The translations under genes were made by a program, and so were the position numbers. Below the pieces are notes generated by a model, which made no database searches, had not been told where the DNA came from, and was given only the letters and a program-made list of their open reading frames with translations. A DNA stretch of 64,000 nt from Cryobacterium suzukii (GTDB lineage: Bacteria > Actinomycetota > Actinomycetes > Actinomycetales > Microbacteriaceae), in contig NZ_SOHJ01000004.1 of NCBI RefSeq assembly GCF_004403185.1, positions 401,767-465,766 of the forward strand, written 5' to 3'. The stretch's first letter is position 1. Each line of letters opens with the position of its first letter. Of the stretch, positions 25,913 through 34,212 are shown piece after piece.

Positions 25913-26326
25913 GACTGCCGGTCCAGCCGAGGCGCTCGAGACTAGAGACGTTGTCAAAAGATCACCGGCCTTCGCGAATCGAGAGGGTACCGCCTGCGGG
26001 GCGCCCACCGTCGCGTCGTGGGCACCCCGGCACAGGCCGGCTACTGCTGGGCGAGCGTGACCGCCATATCCTGGAAGCAACCGAACCGAGCATCATGGTG
26101 AGCGTGTTCACAAGTGAAACCTTTCGAGTACTGGTCTGAAAACGTCGGGTGATCGCAGGCCAAAATCGGAAGGAGTGGAGCAACGGTAAAGAAACCGCTA
26201 CGTAACCGGCGTTGGGACGCCAGGGTTGCGGCTGGCAGCCACGGCTCTGGGTATTGAGCCATGAATTGCTACAACTCGTCCGTGATTTTCTTGGTTGTAG
26301 CTGCATCCGCGATTCTCACACTAGAT

Positions 26327-26350
26327 GGGACAGACAGATTTGTCTGTCCC
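26327..26350. repeat. Perfect hairpin in AT-rich region
   Basis: Arms GGGACAGACA (26327-26336) and TGTCTGTCCC (26341-26350) with a GATT centre. There is no T-run on either side and no adjacent gene. It could be an inverted-repeat end of a lost mobile element or a regulator site. Confidence 0.6.
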
Positions 26351-26580
26351 GCTCCAACCCCCAGAATGGGGAATCATGATTTTGTGCATATACGGTGCTT
26401 TTATCGCGTATTCATACGGCTTTGCGCTGATTTGCCATGTTTTTCGTAGACGCACCGACGTTTTGACCTCTCTGCTTCCTCGGTGAGCCACACCGGAGCA
26501 GCCGAAGACAGAGCGTTCTACCTCCGAATTGGTCTACGCGCCGGGAGGGTCCACACTGGACTTCTCACGAGGAGACGCCC

Positions 26581-28017
26581 ATGACCGCACCCCCCGCCAG
26601 CACCCCCCACTCCAACGAGCACGCCGGCCCAGTCATCGTCTGGTTCCGCGACGATCTGCGGGTCGCGGACCACCCGGCCCTGCACGCCGCCCTGGCCCGT
26701 CATCGTCCGATCGTGGCCGTGTTCGTATTCGACGAGGAGTCCCCCGGCGTGCGTCCGCTCGGCGGTGCAGCACGCTGGTGGCTGCACCAAAGCCTGCGAT
26801 CGCTTTCTGCGACGCTGGAAAGGCTCGGCGGGCGACTTATCCTGCGCCGAGGCGCTGCGGCCGCAATCATGGCCCAGATCGTCGACGAAACGGATGCCGC
26901 GGCGGTCTTCTGGAATCGCCGCTACGGCGAGGCCGAACGCATGATCGACACCGCGATCAAGGCCGAGCTGCGCGGGCGCGGCGTGGACACCCACAGTTTC
27001 GCGGGTTCGCTCCTGTTCGAACCGTGGACGGTTCAGACCGGGCAGGGCGGCTCCTACTCGGTGTTCACGCCGTTCTGGCGTTCCTGCACCGCAGGCCCGC
27101 CGCCGCGCGCGCCGTACCCGGCGCCCACCAGCATCGCCGGCTCGACGGGCGAGAACGCGACAGAGGGCCTCGCTTCCGACAACCTGAACGACTGGGGCCT
27201 CGAGCCGAGTGCGCCCGACTGGGCCGCTGGGCTGCGCGCCGCGTGGACGCCGGGCGAAGCAAACGCTCAGGAAAGGCTCGAGCACTTTCTCGCCGAGGCG
27301 CTTCCCCGCTACGCCGCCGAACGTGACGAACCGGCCCAGAACGCCACGTCGCGCCTGTCGCCCTATTTGCGCTGGGGCGAAATCAGCCCGCATCAGATTT
27401 GGGCAGCCACGCAGCGAGCCCAGCGCGGACTCTCCGGCCCGGCGCTGACGAGCGCGACCCGATTTCTCACCGAGCTCGGCTGGCGCGAGTTCGCCTACCA
27501 CGTGCTCTTTCACGCTCCCGAGCTCGCGACGACAAACCTGCGCCCCGCCTTCGACGCTTTCCCGTGGCCGCCGGTCGACGAGCGTGCCCTCGCCGCCTGG
27601 AAAAAGGGACGCACCGGCTTCGCGCTCGTCGATGCCGGGATGCGCGAACTGTGGCGCACTGGCAGTATGCATAATCGGGTACGCATGGTCACCGCATCAT
27701 TCCTGATCAAGAATATGTTGGTCGACTGGCGTGAGGGAGAGCGCTGGTTCTGGGACACCCTGGTCGATGCCGACGCAGCGAGCAACCCCTTCGGCTGGCA
27801 GTGGGTCGCCGGCTCCGGAGCGGATGCCGCGCCCTACTTTCGCATCTTCAATCCCGAGCTGCAGGCGGCCAAGTTTGACCCGCACCAGCAGTACATCCGG
27901 GAATACGTGCCCGAATACGGCACGGATGCCTACCCGGCTCCCCTTGTCGACCTCGGCGAAACGCGCCGAGCCGCCCTCGCCGCCTACGACAGGGTCAAAG
28001 CCCAGTCAGCAAACTAG
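26581..28017 (+). CDS. phrB: Deoxyribodipyrimidine photolyase (cryptochrome/photolyase family)
   Basis: 478 residues, standard length. N-terminal antenna-binding alpha/beta domain (VIVWFRDDLRVADHPALHAA), then the FAD-binding helical domain with TSRLSPYLRWGEISPHQIW, ELGWREFAYHVLF and the near-invariant block WRTGSMHNRVRMVTASFLIK and DADAASNPFGWQWVAGSG. It repairs UV cyclobutane pyrimidine dimers using blue light. The ATG follows GAGGAGACGCCC. The convergent signal peptidase gene shares the stop region: both stops use one CTAG palindrome at 28014-28017. Confidence 0.95.
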   Translation: MTAPPASTPHSNEHAGPVIVWFRDDLRVADHPALHAALARHRPIVAVFVFDEESPGVRPLGGAARWWLHQSLRSLSATLERLGGRLILRRGAAAAIMAQIVDETDAAAVFWNRRYGEAERMIDTAIKAELRGRGVDTHSFAGSLLFEPWTVQTGQGGSYSVFTPFWRSCTAGPPPRAPYPAPTSIAGSTGENATEGLASDNLNDWGLEPSAPDWAAGLRAAWTPGEANAQERLEHFLAEALPRYAAERDEPAQNATSRLSPYLRWGEISPHQIWAATQRAQRGLSGPALTSATRFLTELGWREFAYHVLFHAPELATTNLRPAFDAFPWPPVDERALAAWKKGRTGFALVDAGMRELWRTGSMHNRVRMVTASFLIKNMLVDWREGERWFWDTLVDADAASNPFGWQWVAGSGADAAPYFRIFNPELQAAKFDPHQQYIREYVPEYGTDAYPAPLVDLGETRRAALAAYDRVKAQSAN

Positions 28018-28526
28018 GCGACCTGCACGGCGGCGACTGCTGGCTGCTCCTTTGAGCCCTTGATTCGCTTCGCCTCGGGTTTTTCCTCGGACGAACCGAC
28101 GTACCACAGGCTCAGCACGCACATAATGACAGAGCCGAGAGCGAGCGGGTTCTGCAGGTACACCACGAGATAGCCGAGATTGGGTACGAAGGCGGTGACA
28201 CCGCCGATCACATCAGAGCGGGGCACTGTGAATGGGTCGACCGTATCGTTCGCGTCGCCCTTGGTGGTGAGGCTTGCATCATCATTGACGGCCACGAGTC
28301 GGTGCGTGGTGCGATCACCGTGCCGCTGAAAGGTGATGACCTGCCCGACCTCATAGCGGTCGGCCTCGACGATCACCACGCTAGCCGGCGAAATGGCGGG
28401 CGCCATCGACCCGCTGCGCACAACGTAGGCACTATAGGGCAGTGCTCCTGTCGCCACGAGGGCGAGCGGAGTGAGCACTGCTGCCAGAACGAGCAGCAGA
28501 ACCAGGGTGCCTCTGAGTCTTTTCAC
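28014..28526 (-). CDS. Signal peptidase I, SipW/ER type (S26B)
   Basis: 170 residues from the GTG at 28526. N-terminal transmembrane helix (about 8-32), catalytic serine in RSGSMAPAISPAS, catalytic histidine in TTHRLVAV (the Ser-His dyad of archaeal/ER-type enzymes instead of Ser-Lys), then TTKGDANDTVDPF, a C-terminal helix and a basic tail. SipW-type peptidases process a small set of surface fibre proteins. The downstream-class substrate gene lies just upstream (28738-29409), so this is very likely its dedicated peptidase. Confidence 0.88.
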   Translation of the reverse strand: MKRLRGTLVLLLVLAAVLTPLALVATGALPYSAYVVRSGSMAPAISPASVVIVEADRYEVGQVITFQRHGDRTTHRLVAVNDDASLTTKGDANDTVDPFTVPRSDVIGGVTAFVPNLGYLVVYLQNPLALGSVIMCVLSLWYVGSSEEKPEAKRIKGSKEQPAVAAVQVA

Positions 28527-28737
28527 GGTGCGTCTTTCGGCTCGAAATTGGAAAGGGAATGGCTCGGACGCCGCTACCCGGCAGCGACGTCCAAGCCTCC
28601 GGACCAAGCCTTAGGCCTGATTCCTAAGTTGCGGCACTGCAAAGAAGCGTTTTTGCACGTGTTATCCGCCACTGTGTCGGTATTGATGCGTCCCGAAAGC
28701 TCCGGATGCCGCCCGCTGACGGCAACCGGAGCCGCTT

Positions 28738-29409
28738 TCAGTTGACCCCGACCTCCCCGGGCTCGTGACCCACCTGCGTGGCGACGATCTGATACGGCAG
28801 ACCGTAACCTTCAGCAGCGGGGTATTTCACGCCGCCCGCGAACTGGACCGGGAACTGATTCCACGCGCCTGCTCCCGAAGTCATGGCCGCGCCGTAAGCA
28901 AAGGTGAACGAAACGTCGCCGCCTTCATTGGGCGCGAGGTTGGACGCCAACTTGTACGCCTTTTCTAGCGGCCAGCAGCCTCGGTTCGCCTGCTCAAAGA
29001 AGTTGCTGCAGCTATTTGAGGCCGCGTAGGCACCGTCCTGCAGGTTTGTTGAGGCGAAAACGGCAGTTCCACCGCTCGCAACCGTGAAGTTGCCGTACTT
29101 ACCCAAGTTGTTGAGAGCGTGCAGTGCTTTTTCGTTATTGAAAACTACCCACACGTCCTGGTTGTTCAGCCCTGTGTTTTGAAACCCCGCAGTTACCGTT
29201 TGAGGTTCACCGGGCAACAAATTCGTGTAGCTGAGGTCCGTGTTCGCACCGGTGACCTCGATCGAACCAAGAGCACCAGTGATATTTCCCTGCTCGGTGT
29301 CGCTGAAGTACGCACCGGTTGGCCCCAGCGCAGCGAGGGCCATGGTCAGCGCCACTGCGACGCCCCCGGCGCCGATGATGGCTTTCTTGCGGTTCAACAT
29401 AAGTTTCAC
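28738..29409 (-). CDS. TasA/camelysin-like surface protein with SipW-type signal peptide
   Basis: 223 residues starting at GTG 29409 (an ATG nine bases later is equally possible). The signal peptide carries the SipW-cognate pattern: RKK, GVAVALTMALAALGPTGAYFSDTE. The mature part is a beta-sandwich-like protein with LLPGEPQTVTAGFQNTGLNNQDVWV, typical of the M73/TasA family, and three cysteines (two in the SCSNFFEQANRGCW block). TasA-type proteins form extracellular fibres in Bacillus; whether this one polymerises is unknown. An inverted repeat lies in the 5' region and a hairpin follows the stop. Confidence 0.78.
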   Translation of the reverse strand: MKLMLNRKKAIIGAGGVAVALTMALAALGPTGAYFSDTEQGNITGALGSIEVTGANTDLSYTNLLPGEPQTVTAGFQNTGLNNQDVWVVFNNEKALHALNNLGKYGNFTVASGGTAVFASTNLQDGAYAASNSCSNFFEQANRGCWPLEKAYKLASNLAPNEGGDVSFTFAYGAAMTSGAGAWNQFPVQFAGGVKYPAAEGYGLPYQIVATQVGHEPGEVGVN

Positions 29410-29443
29410 GTCAGTCTCATCTCAAATTGTCAGTTCAGAAGTA

Positions 29444-29468
29444 AGATAATGAATGTTTTTCATTATCT
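29444..29468. promoter_or_regulatory. Inverted repeat upstream of the TasA-like gene
   Basis: Perfect 10-bp arms AGATAATGAA/TTCATTATCT with a TGTTT centre, 35 bp upstream of the GTG in an AT-rich stretch that presumably holds the promoter. It may be a repressor operator or a 5' UTR hairpin. Confidence 0.6.
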
Positions 29469-29570
29469 ATATTCAAAACATTAGAGATGACTCAAGCTCA
29501 TGTATGCCCCCCGTTGAGTGTCAGCGTGCCCCCAAACTGGGGGGTGGACCGGTGGCATCCTTCGGCAACG

Positions 29571-29635
29571 AAAAAACGGGCAAACAGTTGCTGTCACCCC
29601 TGTGATGATGCCGGGGTGAAGCATCCGTTTGCCCG
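29571..29635 (-). terminator. Intrinsic terminator of malate synthase gene
   Basis: On the minus strand, outer arms CGGGCAAAC/GTTTGCCCG (29635-29627 and 29585-29577) enclose an inner CACCCC/GGGGTG stem and are followed by TTTTTT (29576-29571). It starts 22 bp past the aceB stop, a classic rho-independent terminator. Confidence 0.88.
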
Positions 29636-29656
29636 CTTCCGCGAACGCCGAATAAG

Positions 29657-31330
29657 TTAGAAGAAGCGGGCGTACGCTCCGACCGTCAGGAAGGTCGGAA
29701 ATTCCGGCTCGAGAGCCGAGGTGCGCAGCACCGTGAGTGCATCGTCAAAGCGGTCGGTGGGCGTGCGTTCGAGGCCGTCCACGACCTCGTCGAGCACCTC
29801 TTCAACCCAGTCAGAGTCGATCCGGCGCCCCTCGGCGGTGACCGAGTTCTCGTGGATCCACTGCCAGAGCTGCGAACGGGAAATTTCCGCGGTTGCGGCG
29901 TCTTCCATCAGGTTGTCGATCGCCGCGGCGCCGACCCCACGCAGCCAGGACTCGATATACCGCAGGGAGATGAGTACGTTGCCTCGCACGCCGGCCTCGG
30001 TAACCTGGCCGCCGACCGACGCAATGTCGAGAAGCTGGGCGGCCGTCACACTCACCTCGGGGCGGGTGCGTTCGAGCTGGTTCGGGCGGTCGCCGAGCAC
30101 CGTGTCGAACTCGGCCTGAGCGGTCGGGATCAGGTCGGGGTGGGCAACCCAGGAACCGTCGAAACCGTCGGTGGCCTCACGCTTCTTGTCCGCGGCAACC
30201 TGGGCGAGAGCCTGCTCGGTGACCGCCGGGTCGCGGCGGTTCGGGATGAAGGCGCTCATACCCCCGATGGCGAAGGCTCCGCGACGGTGGCAAGTGGCGA
30301 CGAGCAGTTCGGTGTACGCCCGCATAAACGGCACCGTCATGGTGATCTGCTTGCGGTCGGGAAAAACAAACCGGCTGCCACGGGAGCGAAAAGTCTTGAT
30401 AATGCTGAAGATGTAGTCCCAGCGTCCGGCGTTGAGACCGGCGCAGTGGTCGCGCAGTTCGTAGAGAATTTCTTCCATCTCGAAGCCGGCCTGAATCGTT
30501 TCGATCAGCACCGTGGCGCGAATGGTGCCGTACTCGATACCCAGACGCTCCTCGGCGTAGGTGAAGATGTCATTCCACAGGCGTGCTTCCTTGTGGCTCT
30601 CCAGCTTGGCCAGATAGAAGTACGGGCCGGTACCGTTCTCAATGAGCTTCTTGGCGTTGTGAAAGAAATACAGGCCGAAGTCGATGAGGCTGCCAGAGGA
30701 CTTCATACGGCGGTTGGCGCGATCAACGAACGTGATGTGCTTTTCAACGAGGTGCCAGCCTCGCGGACGCATCACGATAGTCGGCGTCGACTCGTTCGTG
30801 ATCTCGTACTTCTTACCTTCGGGGCTTGTGAAGCTGAGCTGACCGCGCACCTGATCGAACAACGTCAGCTGGCCCTCGATCACGTTGGTCCAGGTAGGAC
30901 TCGTGGCGTCCTCCTGGTCGGCGAGCCAAACCTTGGCGCTCGAGTTGAGCGCGTTAATAGCCATCTTGCGGTCGGTCGGACCGGTGATCTCCACCCGGCG
31001 GTCCTCCAGGCCAGGTCCGGCTCCCGCAACGGTCCAGGTCGGGTCCAGACGGATGCTCTCGGTTTCGCTCAGAAACCGGGGGTCGCGACCGTTCGCGGTA
31101 TCCACTCGGGTTTGCAGCCGAGCGGCGAGCAGGTCGTGTCGGGTGCCGGCGAAAAGCTCGTGCAGCTCGGCGAGAAATTCGAGGGCGTCCGGGGTAAGGA
31201 TCTCGTCGTAACGGTCGCCGAGCGGGCCGGTGACTTCGAGGTGCGGACGGATCGTGGCGAAGCTGCCGGTGCTCGTCTTCACGGTTTCGGAGTTGACCGC
31301 CTGATCGAGGGTGGGGTTCGGAGTGTTCAT
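29657..31330 (-). CDS. aceB: Malate synthase A
   Basis: 557 residues from the ATG at 31330 (AAGGAG upstream). It condenses glyoxylate and acetyl-CoA to malate in the glyoxylate shunt. Family blocks visible: KVWLADQEDATSPTWTNVIE, RPRGWHLVEKHI, ATVLIETIQAGFEMEEILYE, GLNAGRWDYIFSIIK, the conserved DGSWVAHPDLIPTA near 440 and SLRYIESWLRG. Length fits isoform A. Isocitrate lyase is not next to it. It is divergent from a RamB-like regulator, which in Corynebacterium controls aceA/aceB. A strong terminator follows. Confidence 0.97.
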   Translation of the reverse strand: MNTPNPTLDQAVNSETVKTSTGSFATIRPHLEVTGPLGDRYDEILTPDALEFLAELHELFAGTRHDLLAARLQTRVDTANGRDPRFLSETESIRLDPTWTVAGAGPGLEDRRVEITGPTDRKMAINALNSSAKVWLADQEDATSPTWTNVIEGQLTLFDQVRGQLSFTSPEGKKYEITNESTPTIVMRPRGWHLVEKHITFVDRANRRMKSSGSLIDFGLYFFHNAKKLIENGTGPYFYLAKLESHKEARLWNDIFTYAEERLGIEYGTIRATVLIETIQAGFEMEEILYELRDHCAGLNAGRWDYIFSIIKTFRSRGSRFVFPDRKQITMTVPFMRAYTELLVATCHRRGAFAIGGMSAFIPNRRDPAVTEQALAQVAADKKREATDGFDGSWVAHPDLIPTAQAEFDTVLGDRPNQLERTRPEVSVTAAQLLDIASVGGQVTEAGVRGNVLISLRYIESWLRGVGAAAIDNLMEDAATAEISRSQLWQWIHENSVTAEGRRIDSDWVEEVLDEVVDGLERTPTDRFDDALTVLRTSALEPEFPTFLTVGAYARFF

Positions 31331-31341
31331 GGTCTGGCTCC

Positions 31342-31460
31342 TTGCGAAAGTAGAAAGTAGGTGCGTGCCTGTGCCTCTACTCTGCCCGGCGCGGGCCGGG
31401 CAGAACCCCAATCAATGCGCAGAAGAAACCCGGTTCTTCTGATTGTGGAAACTTTTGCGA
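31342..31460. promoter_or_regulatory. Two RamB-like sites in the aceB-regulator intergenic region
   Basis: Two copies of ACTTTnGCrA occur in opposite orientation: ACTTTCGCAA on the minus strand (31351-31342), just before the aceB ribosome site, and ACTTTTGCGA on the plus strand (31451-31460), just before the regulator start. They resemble the corynebacterial RamB box (AAACTTTGCAAA type) with one extra base. A CTGCCCGG/CCGGGCAG hairpin lies between (31382-31403). Confidence 0.55.
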
Positions 31461-31477
31461 TCTGCGACACTGAGGCT

Positions 31478-32959
31478 ATGGTCCCCGCCGAAGCCCTCGC
31501 CGCGCTCTCCTCCCTCGCCGCCGATGAACCCGAACTCGATGCGCTCACGCTGGGGCGTCGCATCAGGGAGTTACGTACCGCGCGGCGTATGACGCTGGAC
31601 TCCCTCGCCGCCGCGATCGACCGGGCACCCTCGCAGGTGTCGATGATGGAGAACGGAAAACGCGAGCCGCGCCTGTCCATGCTGCGCACGATTGCCCTCG
31701 CGCTCGGCACCACCGTCGAAGACCTGATGCGAACGGATGCTCCCTCCGAGCGTGCTGCCCTGGAAATCTCGGTCGAACGCGCCCAGCGCGGGCCGGTGTT
31801 CCAGGCCCTCGGACTCCCCCGCATCCGTGTGAGCAAAGGCCAAAGCGACGAAACACTGCAGACCATCCTGAGCCTGCACAATGAAATCGACCGGCTCAAC
31901 CGCGAACGAGCCGCGACTCCGGAGGAGGCCCGCCGGGCCAATTCCGCGCTGCGCCAGATCATGCGTCAGCAAGACAACTATTTTCCCGAGCTGGAGGCGC
32001 AGGCCCTCGAGTTGCTCACCGCAGTCGGGCACTCCGGTGGTCCGGTGTCCCAGCAGCTCGTCGCCGACATGGCCACTCACCTGGGTTTTTCGCTGCACTA
32101 CGTGAACGATTTACCACACTCCACCCGGTCGGTCACCGACAAACGCAACGGGCGCATCTACCTACCCACCGAGCATTCGGCGTCGAGGGATTCCCGCTCG
32201 CCGATCGTGCAGGCCTTCGCAAGCCACCTCTGCGCGCACGAAGAGCCGAAAAATTATGCCGAATTTCTGCGCCAACGCGTGGAAACCAACTATCTCACGG
32301 CCGCGATCCTGTTGCCGGAGCGGGACGCGGTGCGCATGCTGACCGAGGCCAAGACCCTGCGGCGTATTTCCATGGAGGACTTACGGGACGCTTTCGCGGT
32401 CTCCTACGAGACGGCCGCTCACCGCTTCACCAATCTCGCCACGGCGCGGCTGGATATTCCGGTGCACTTCATGAAGGTGCACGAGTCCGGCACGATCATC
32501 AAGGCCTACGAGAATGACAACGTGCGATTTCCGAGCGACGCGCTCGGCGCGGTCGAGGGCACCACGGTTTGCCGCAGCTGGACGGCTCGTACCGTTTTCG
32601 ACGTCGAAGACCGCTTCAGCGCCTGGTACCAGTACACGGACATGCCGGCCGGAAGCTTCTGGTGTACTTCCCGCATCGAGAAAGCCAAGGAGGGCGAGTA
32701 CTCGGTGAGCGTTGGCGTGCCGTTCGCTCACGTAAAGTGGTTTCGAGGCCGGGAGACCGCGAACCGCGCCGTCTCACTGTGCCCCGACGAATCCTGCTGC
32801 CGCCGCGCGCCCGACAATCTGGCCGGTCGCTGGGCCGGCCAGTCCTGGCCGGCCGCACGCACCCCGACGAGCCTGCTCGCCGCGCTGCCCACCGGCACCT
32901 TTCCCGGTGTGGACCAGACCGAGGTGTACGAATTTCTCGAGGCCCATTCACCGCACTGA
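31478..32959 (+). CDS. ramB: RamB-type regulator (XRE HTH + ImmA/IrrE-like + short-chain fatty-acid regulator domain)
   Basis: 493 residues from the ATG at 31478; the open frame reaches further upstream but that segment overlaps the aceB promoter. N-terminal XRE helix-turn-helix (LGRRIRELRTARRMTLDSLA, then APSQVSMMENGKREP, about 24-75). Then a coiled linker, an IrrE-like region with AFASHLCAHEEPKNYAEFLRQ and AAILLPERDAVRML, and a C-terminal domain with conserved Cys (CPDESCCRR). This is the layout of RamB, the acetate-metabolism regulator. Divergent position next to aceB and matching sites support the assignment. Confidence 0.85.
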   Translation: MVPAEALAALSSLAADEPELDALTLGRRIRELRTARRMTLDSLAAAIDRAPSQVSMMENGKREPRLSMLRTIALALGTTVEDLMRTDAPSERAALEISVERAQRGPVFQALGLPRIRVSKGQSDETLQTILSLHNEIDRLNRERAATPEEARRANSALRQIMRQQDNYFPELEAQALELLTAVGHSGGPVSQQLVADMATHLGFSLHYVNDLPHSTRSVTDKRNGRIYLPTEHSASRDSRSPIVQAFASHLCAHEEPKNYAEFLRQRVETNYLTAAILLPERDAVRMLTEAKTLRRISMEDLRDAFAVSYETAAHRFTNLATARLDIPVHFMKVHESGTIIKAYENDNVRFPSDALGAVEGTTVCRSWTARTVFDVEDRFSAWYQYTDMPAGSFWCTSRIEKAKEGEYSVSVGVPFAHVKWFRGRETANRAVSLCPDESCCRRAPDNLAGRWAGQSWPAARTPTSLLAALPTGTFPGVDQTEVYEFLEAHSPH

Positions 32960-33153
32960 CCTGCCAGCGAGCGCATCCGCTCTGCAGCATACAAACCGGT
33001 ACGACGTCGGTATCACTTTTCGGTACCATTGTCAGGACGCGAAAAAACGCTCTAGTTAAGCGGCCTTTTTGCGGTACCACGCACCAGAGATTGTCGGTTG
33101 GGCTAGTCCCACGCGTCGCCGCTCGTCTCGACCGACTGAAATGCGAGCCGACG

Positions 33154-34113
33154 ATGAGTGACGCTCGCAACGTATTTCGTCGTCTCACTCGCGCCGTACG
33201 CGCGGGCATCCCCTCGGTGAAATTATCGATGAACGAGCCGCACGATCAGGTTCAGCCTCCCCCGCAGGCCGAAACGACCGCGCCCATGCCGTCACACTGG
33301 TTTCGTTCCGCGGCACTGCTCGATGTGCGCGGGCTGCAGGTTGCGTCGGCGGCGCACGTGGACGCACCGCGCTTAGTGCACGGCATCTCACTGTCCATCA
33401 CCTGCGGCGAGGTCATCGGGCTGGTTGGCGATGCGTCTTCTGGCGCCCTCGAAGTCGCCCAGTGCATCGCCGGCGTACTTCCTGCCCCGGCGACCATCCG
33501 ATCCGGGTCGATTCTGTTCAACGGCGTCGAACTGGTCGGACTGCCCCCACGATCTTTCTCCCGGCTGCACGATGCCAAGGTCGCGTACCTGCCGCGCAGC
33601 CCACGGGATAGCCTCGACCCAAATATGACGGTGGGAACCCAGCTGGCCGCACCGCTGCGTTCCGGCGGCGGTCTGTCAAAACCGGCCGCGTACGAACGGT
33701 GCCTGGATCTGCTGGGCCAGGCCGGTATCGAAAATCCGGAACACACCTTTACCGCCTACCCGCGCGACGTGTCGGCGATTCTGGCACAGCGCGTTCACAT
33801 TGCCAATGCCCTCGCCGGCAGCCCGAATCTGCTGGTGGCCGACGACCCGACCGACACCCTGAACGCGTCCGACAGCGCAGACATTCTTGAGCTCCTGAGC
33901 AAGTTACAGCGCAAACACAAGTTGACGATGATCATCGTGACGGGCTCGGTGCACGTCGCGGCGCGGATCTGCCACCGTGTTGCTGTTGTGCGTACCGGTG
34001 CGATCGTTGAATACGCCTCGGTCGCTGACCTGTGTGGCTCCCCCAAGCATCCATACACCCGCGAGCTGCTCCACGCATCCGAGAATGAATCGCTGGGAAG
34101 CCCGGCCTTGTAG
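33154..34113 (+). CDS. Degenerate OppD/DppD-like ABC ATPase without catalytic motifs
   Basis: 319 residues from the ATG at 33154 (ATG 33229 is an alternative). Overall sequence follows dipeptide-transporter ATPases, including the C-terminal GSPKHPYTRELLHA motif. Every catalytic motif is altered: Walker A reads GDASSGALE (no Lys, no Ser/Thr), the signature reads VSAILAQRV instead of LSGGMRQRV, Walker B reads LLVADDPTDTL (Glu to Asp), and the switch reads VTGSVHV where ITHDL is expected. The frame is long, uninterrupted and has normal codon use, so it is not a recent pseudogene. It should not hydrolyse ATP; a structural or regulatory role is possible. No permease or binding protein is adjacent. 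Confidence 0.8.
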   Translation: MSDARNVFRRLTRAVRAGIPSVKLSMNEPHDQVQPPPQAETTAPMPSHWFRSAALLDVRGLQVASAAHVDAPRLVHGISLSITCGEVIGLVGDASSGALEVAQCIAGVLPAPATIRSGSILFNGVELVGLPPRSFSRLHDAKVAYLPRSPRDSLDPNMTVGTQLAAPLRSGGGLSKPAAYERCLDLLGQAGIENPEHTFTAYPRDVSAILAQRVHIANALAGSPNLLVADDPTDTLNASDSADILELLSKLQRKHKLTMIIVTGSVHVAARICHRVAVVRTGAIVEYASVADLCGSPKHPYTRELLHASENESLGSPAL

Positions 34114-34212
34114 ATTGGGCGCATGGAGGCAATCATCCGTTGCTATATCTTTGACGAATCAGAGTTTGCACCGGCGCCGGTTTGGGTGCCCGACCAGTGA
34201 AGGATAAAGCCT

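Larger units (their letters stand above)
25681..26580. other. 900-bp gene-poor region, partly AT-rich
   Basis: No intact gene is recognisable. It holds the signal-peptidase remnant (25757-25912), a 10-bp-arm hairpin (26327-26350) and, from about 26260 to 26480, a clearly more AT-rich stretch than its surroundings. The right end carries the photolyase ribosome site (GAGGAG before 26581). The composition and gene debris suggest an old insertion or deletion scar. Confidence 0.6.

Noticed and set aside
26041..26306. Possible small genes on the minus strand in the gene-poor region
   Set aside because: Several short frames overlap, none shows a convincing ribosome site, signal peptide or family motif.
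29852..31360. 502-codon plus-strand frame opposite malate synthase
   Set aside because: Antisense shadow of a highly conserved enzyme.
34123..34200. 25-codon frame between the degenerate ATPase and the aldehyde dehydrogenase
   Set aside because: Could be a leader peptide, but it has no ribosome site and no regulatory codon run; not supported.
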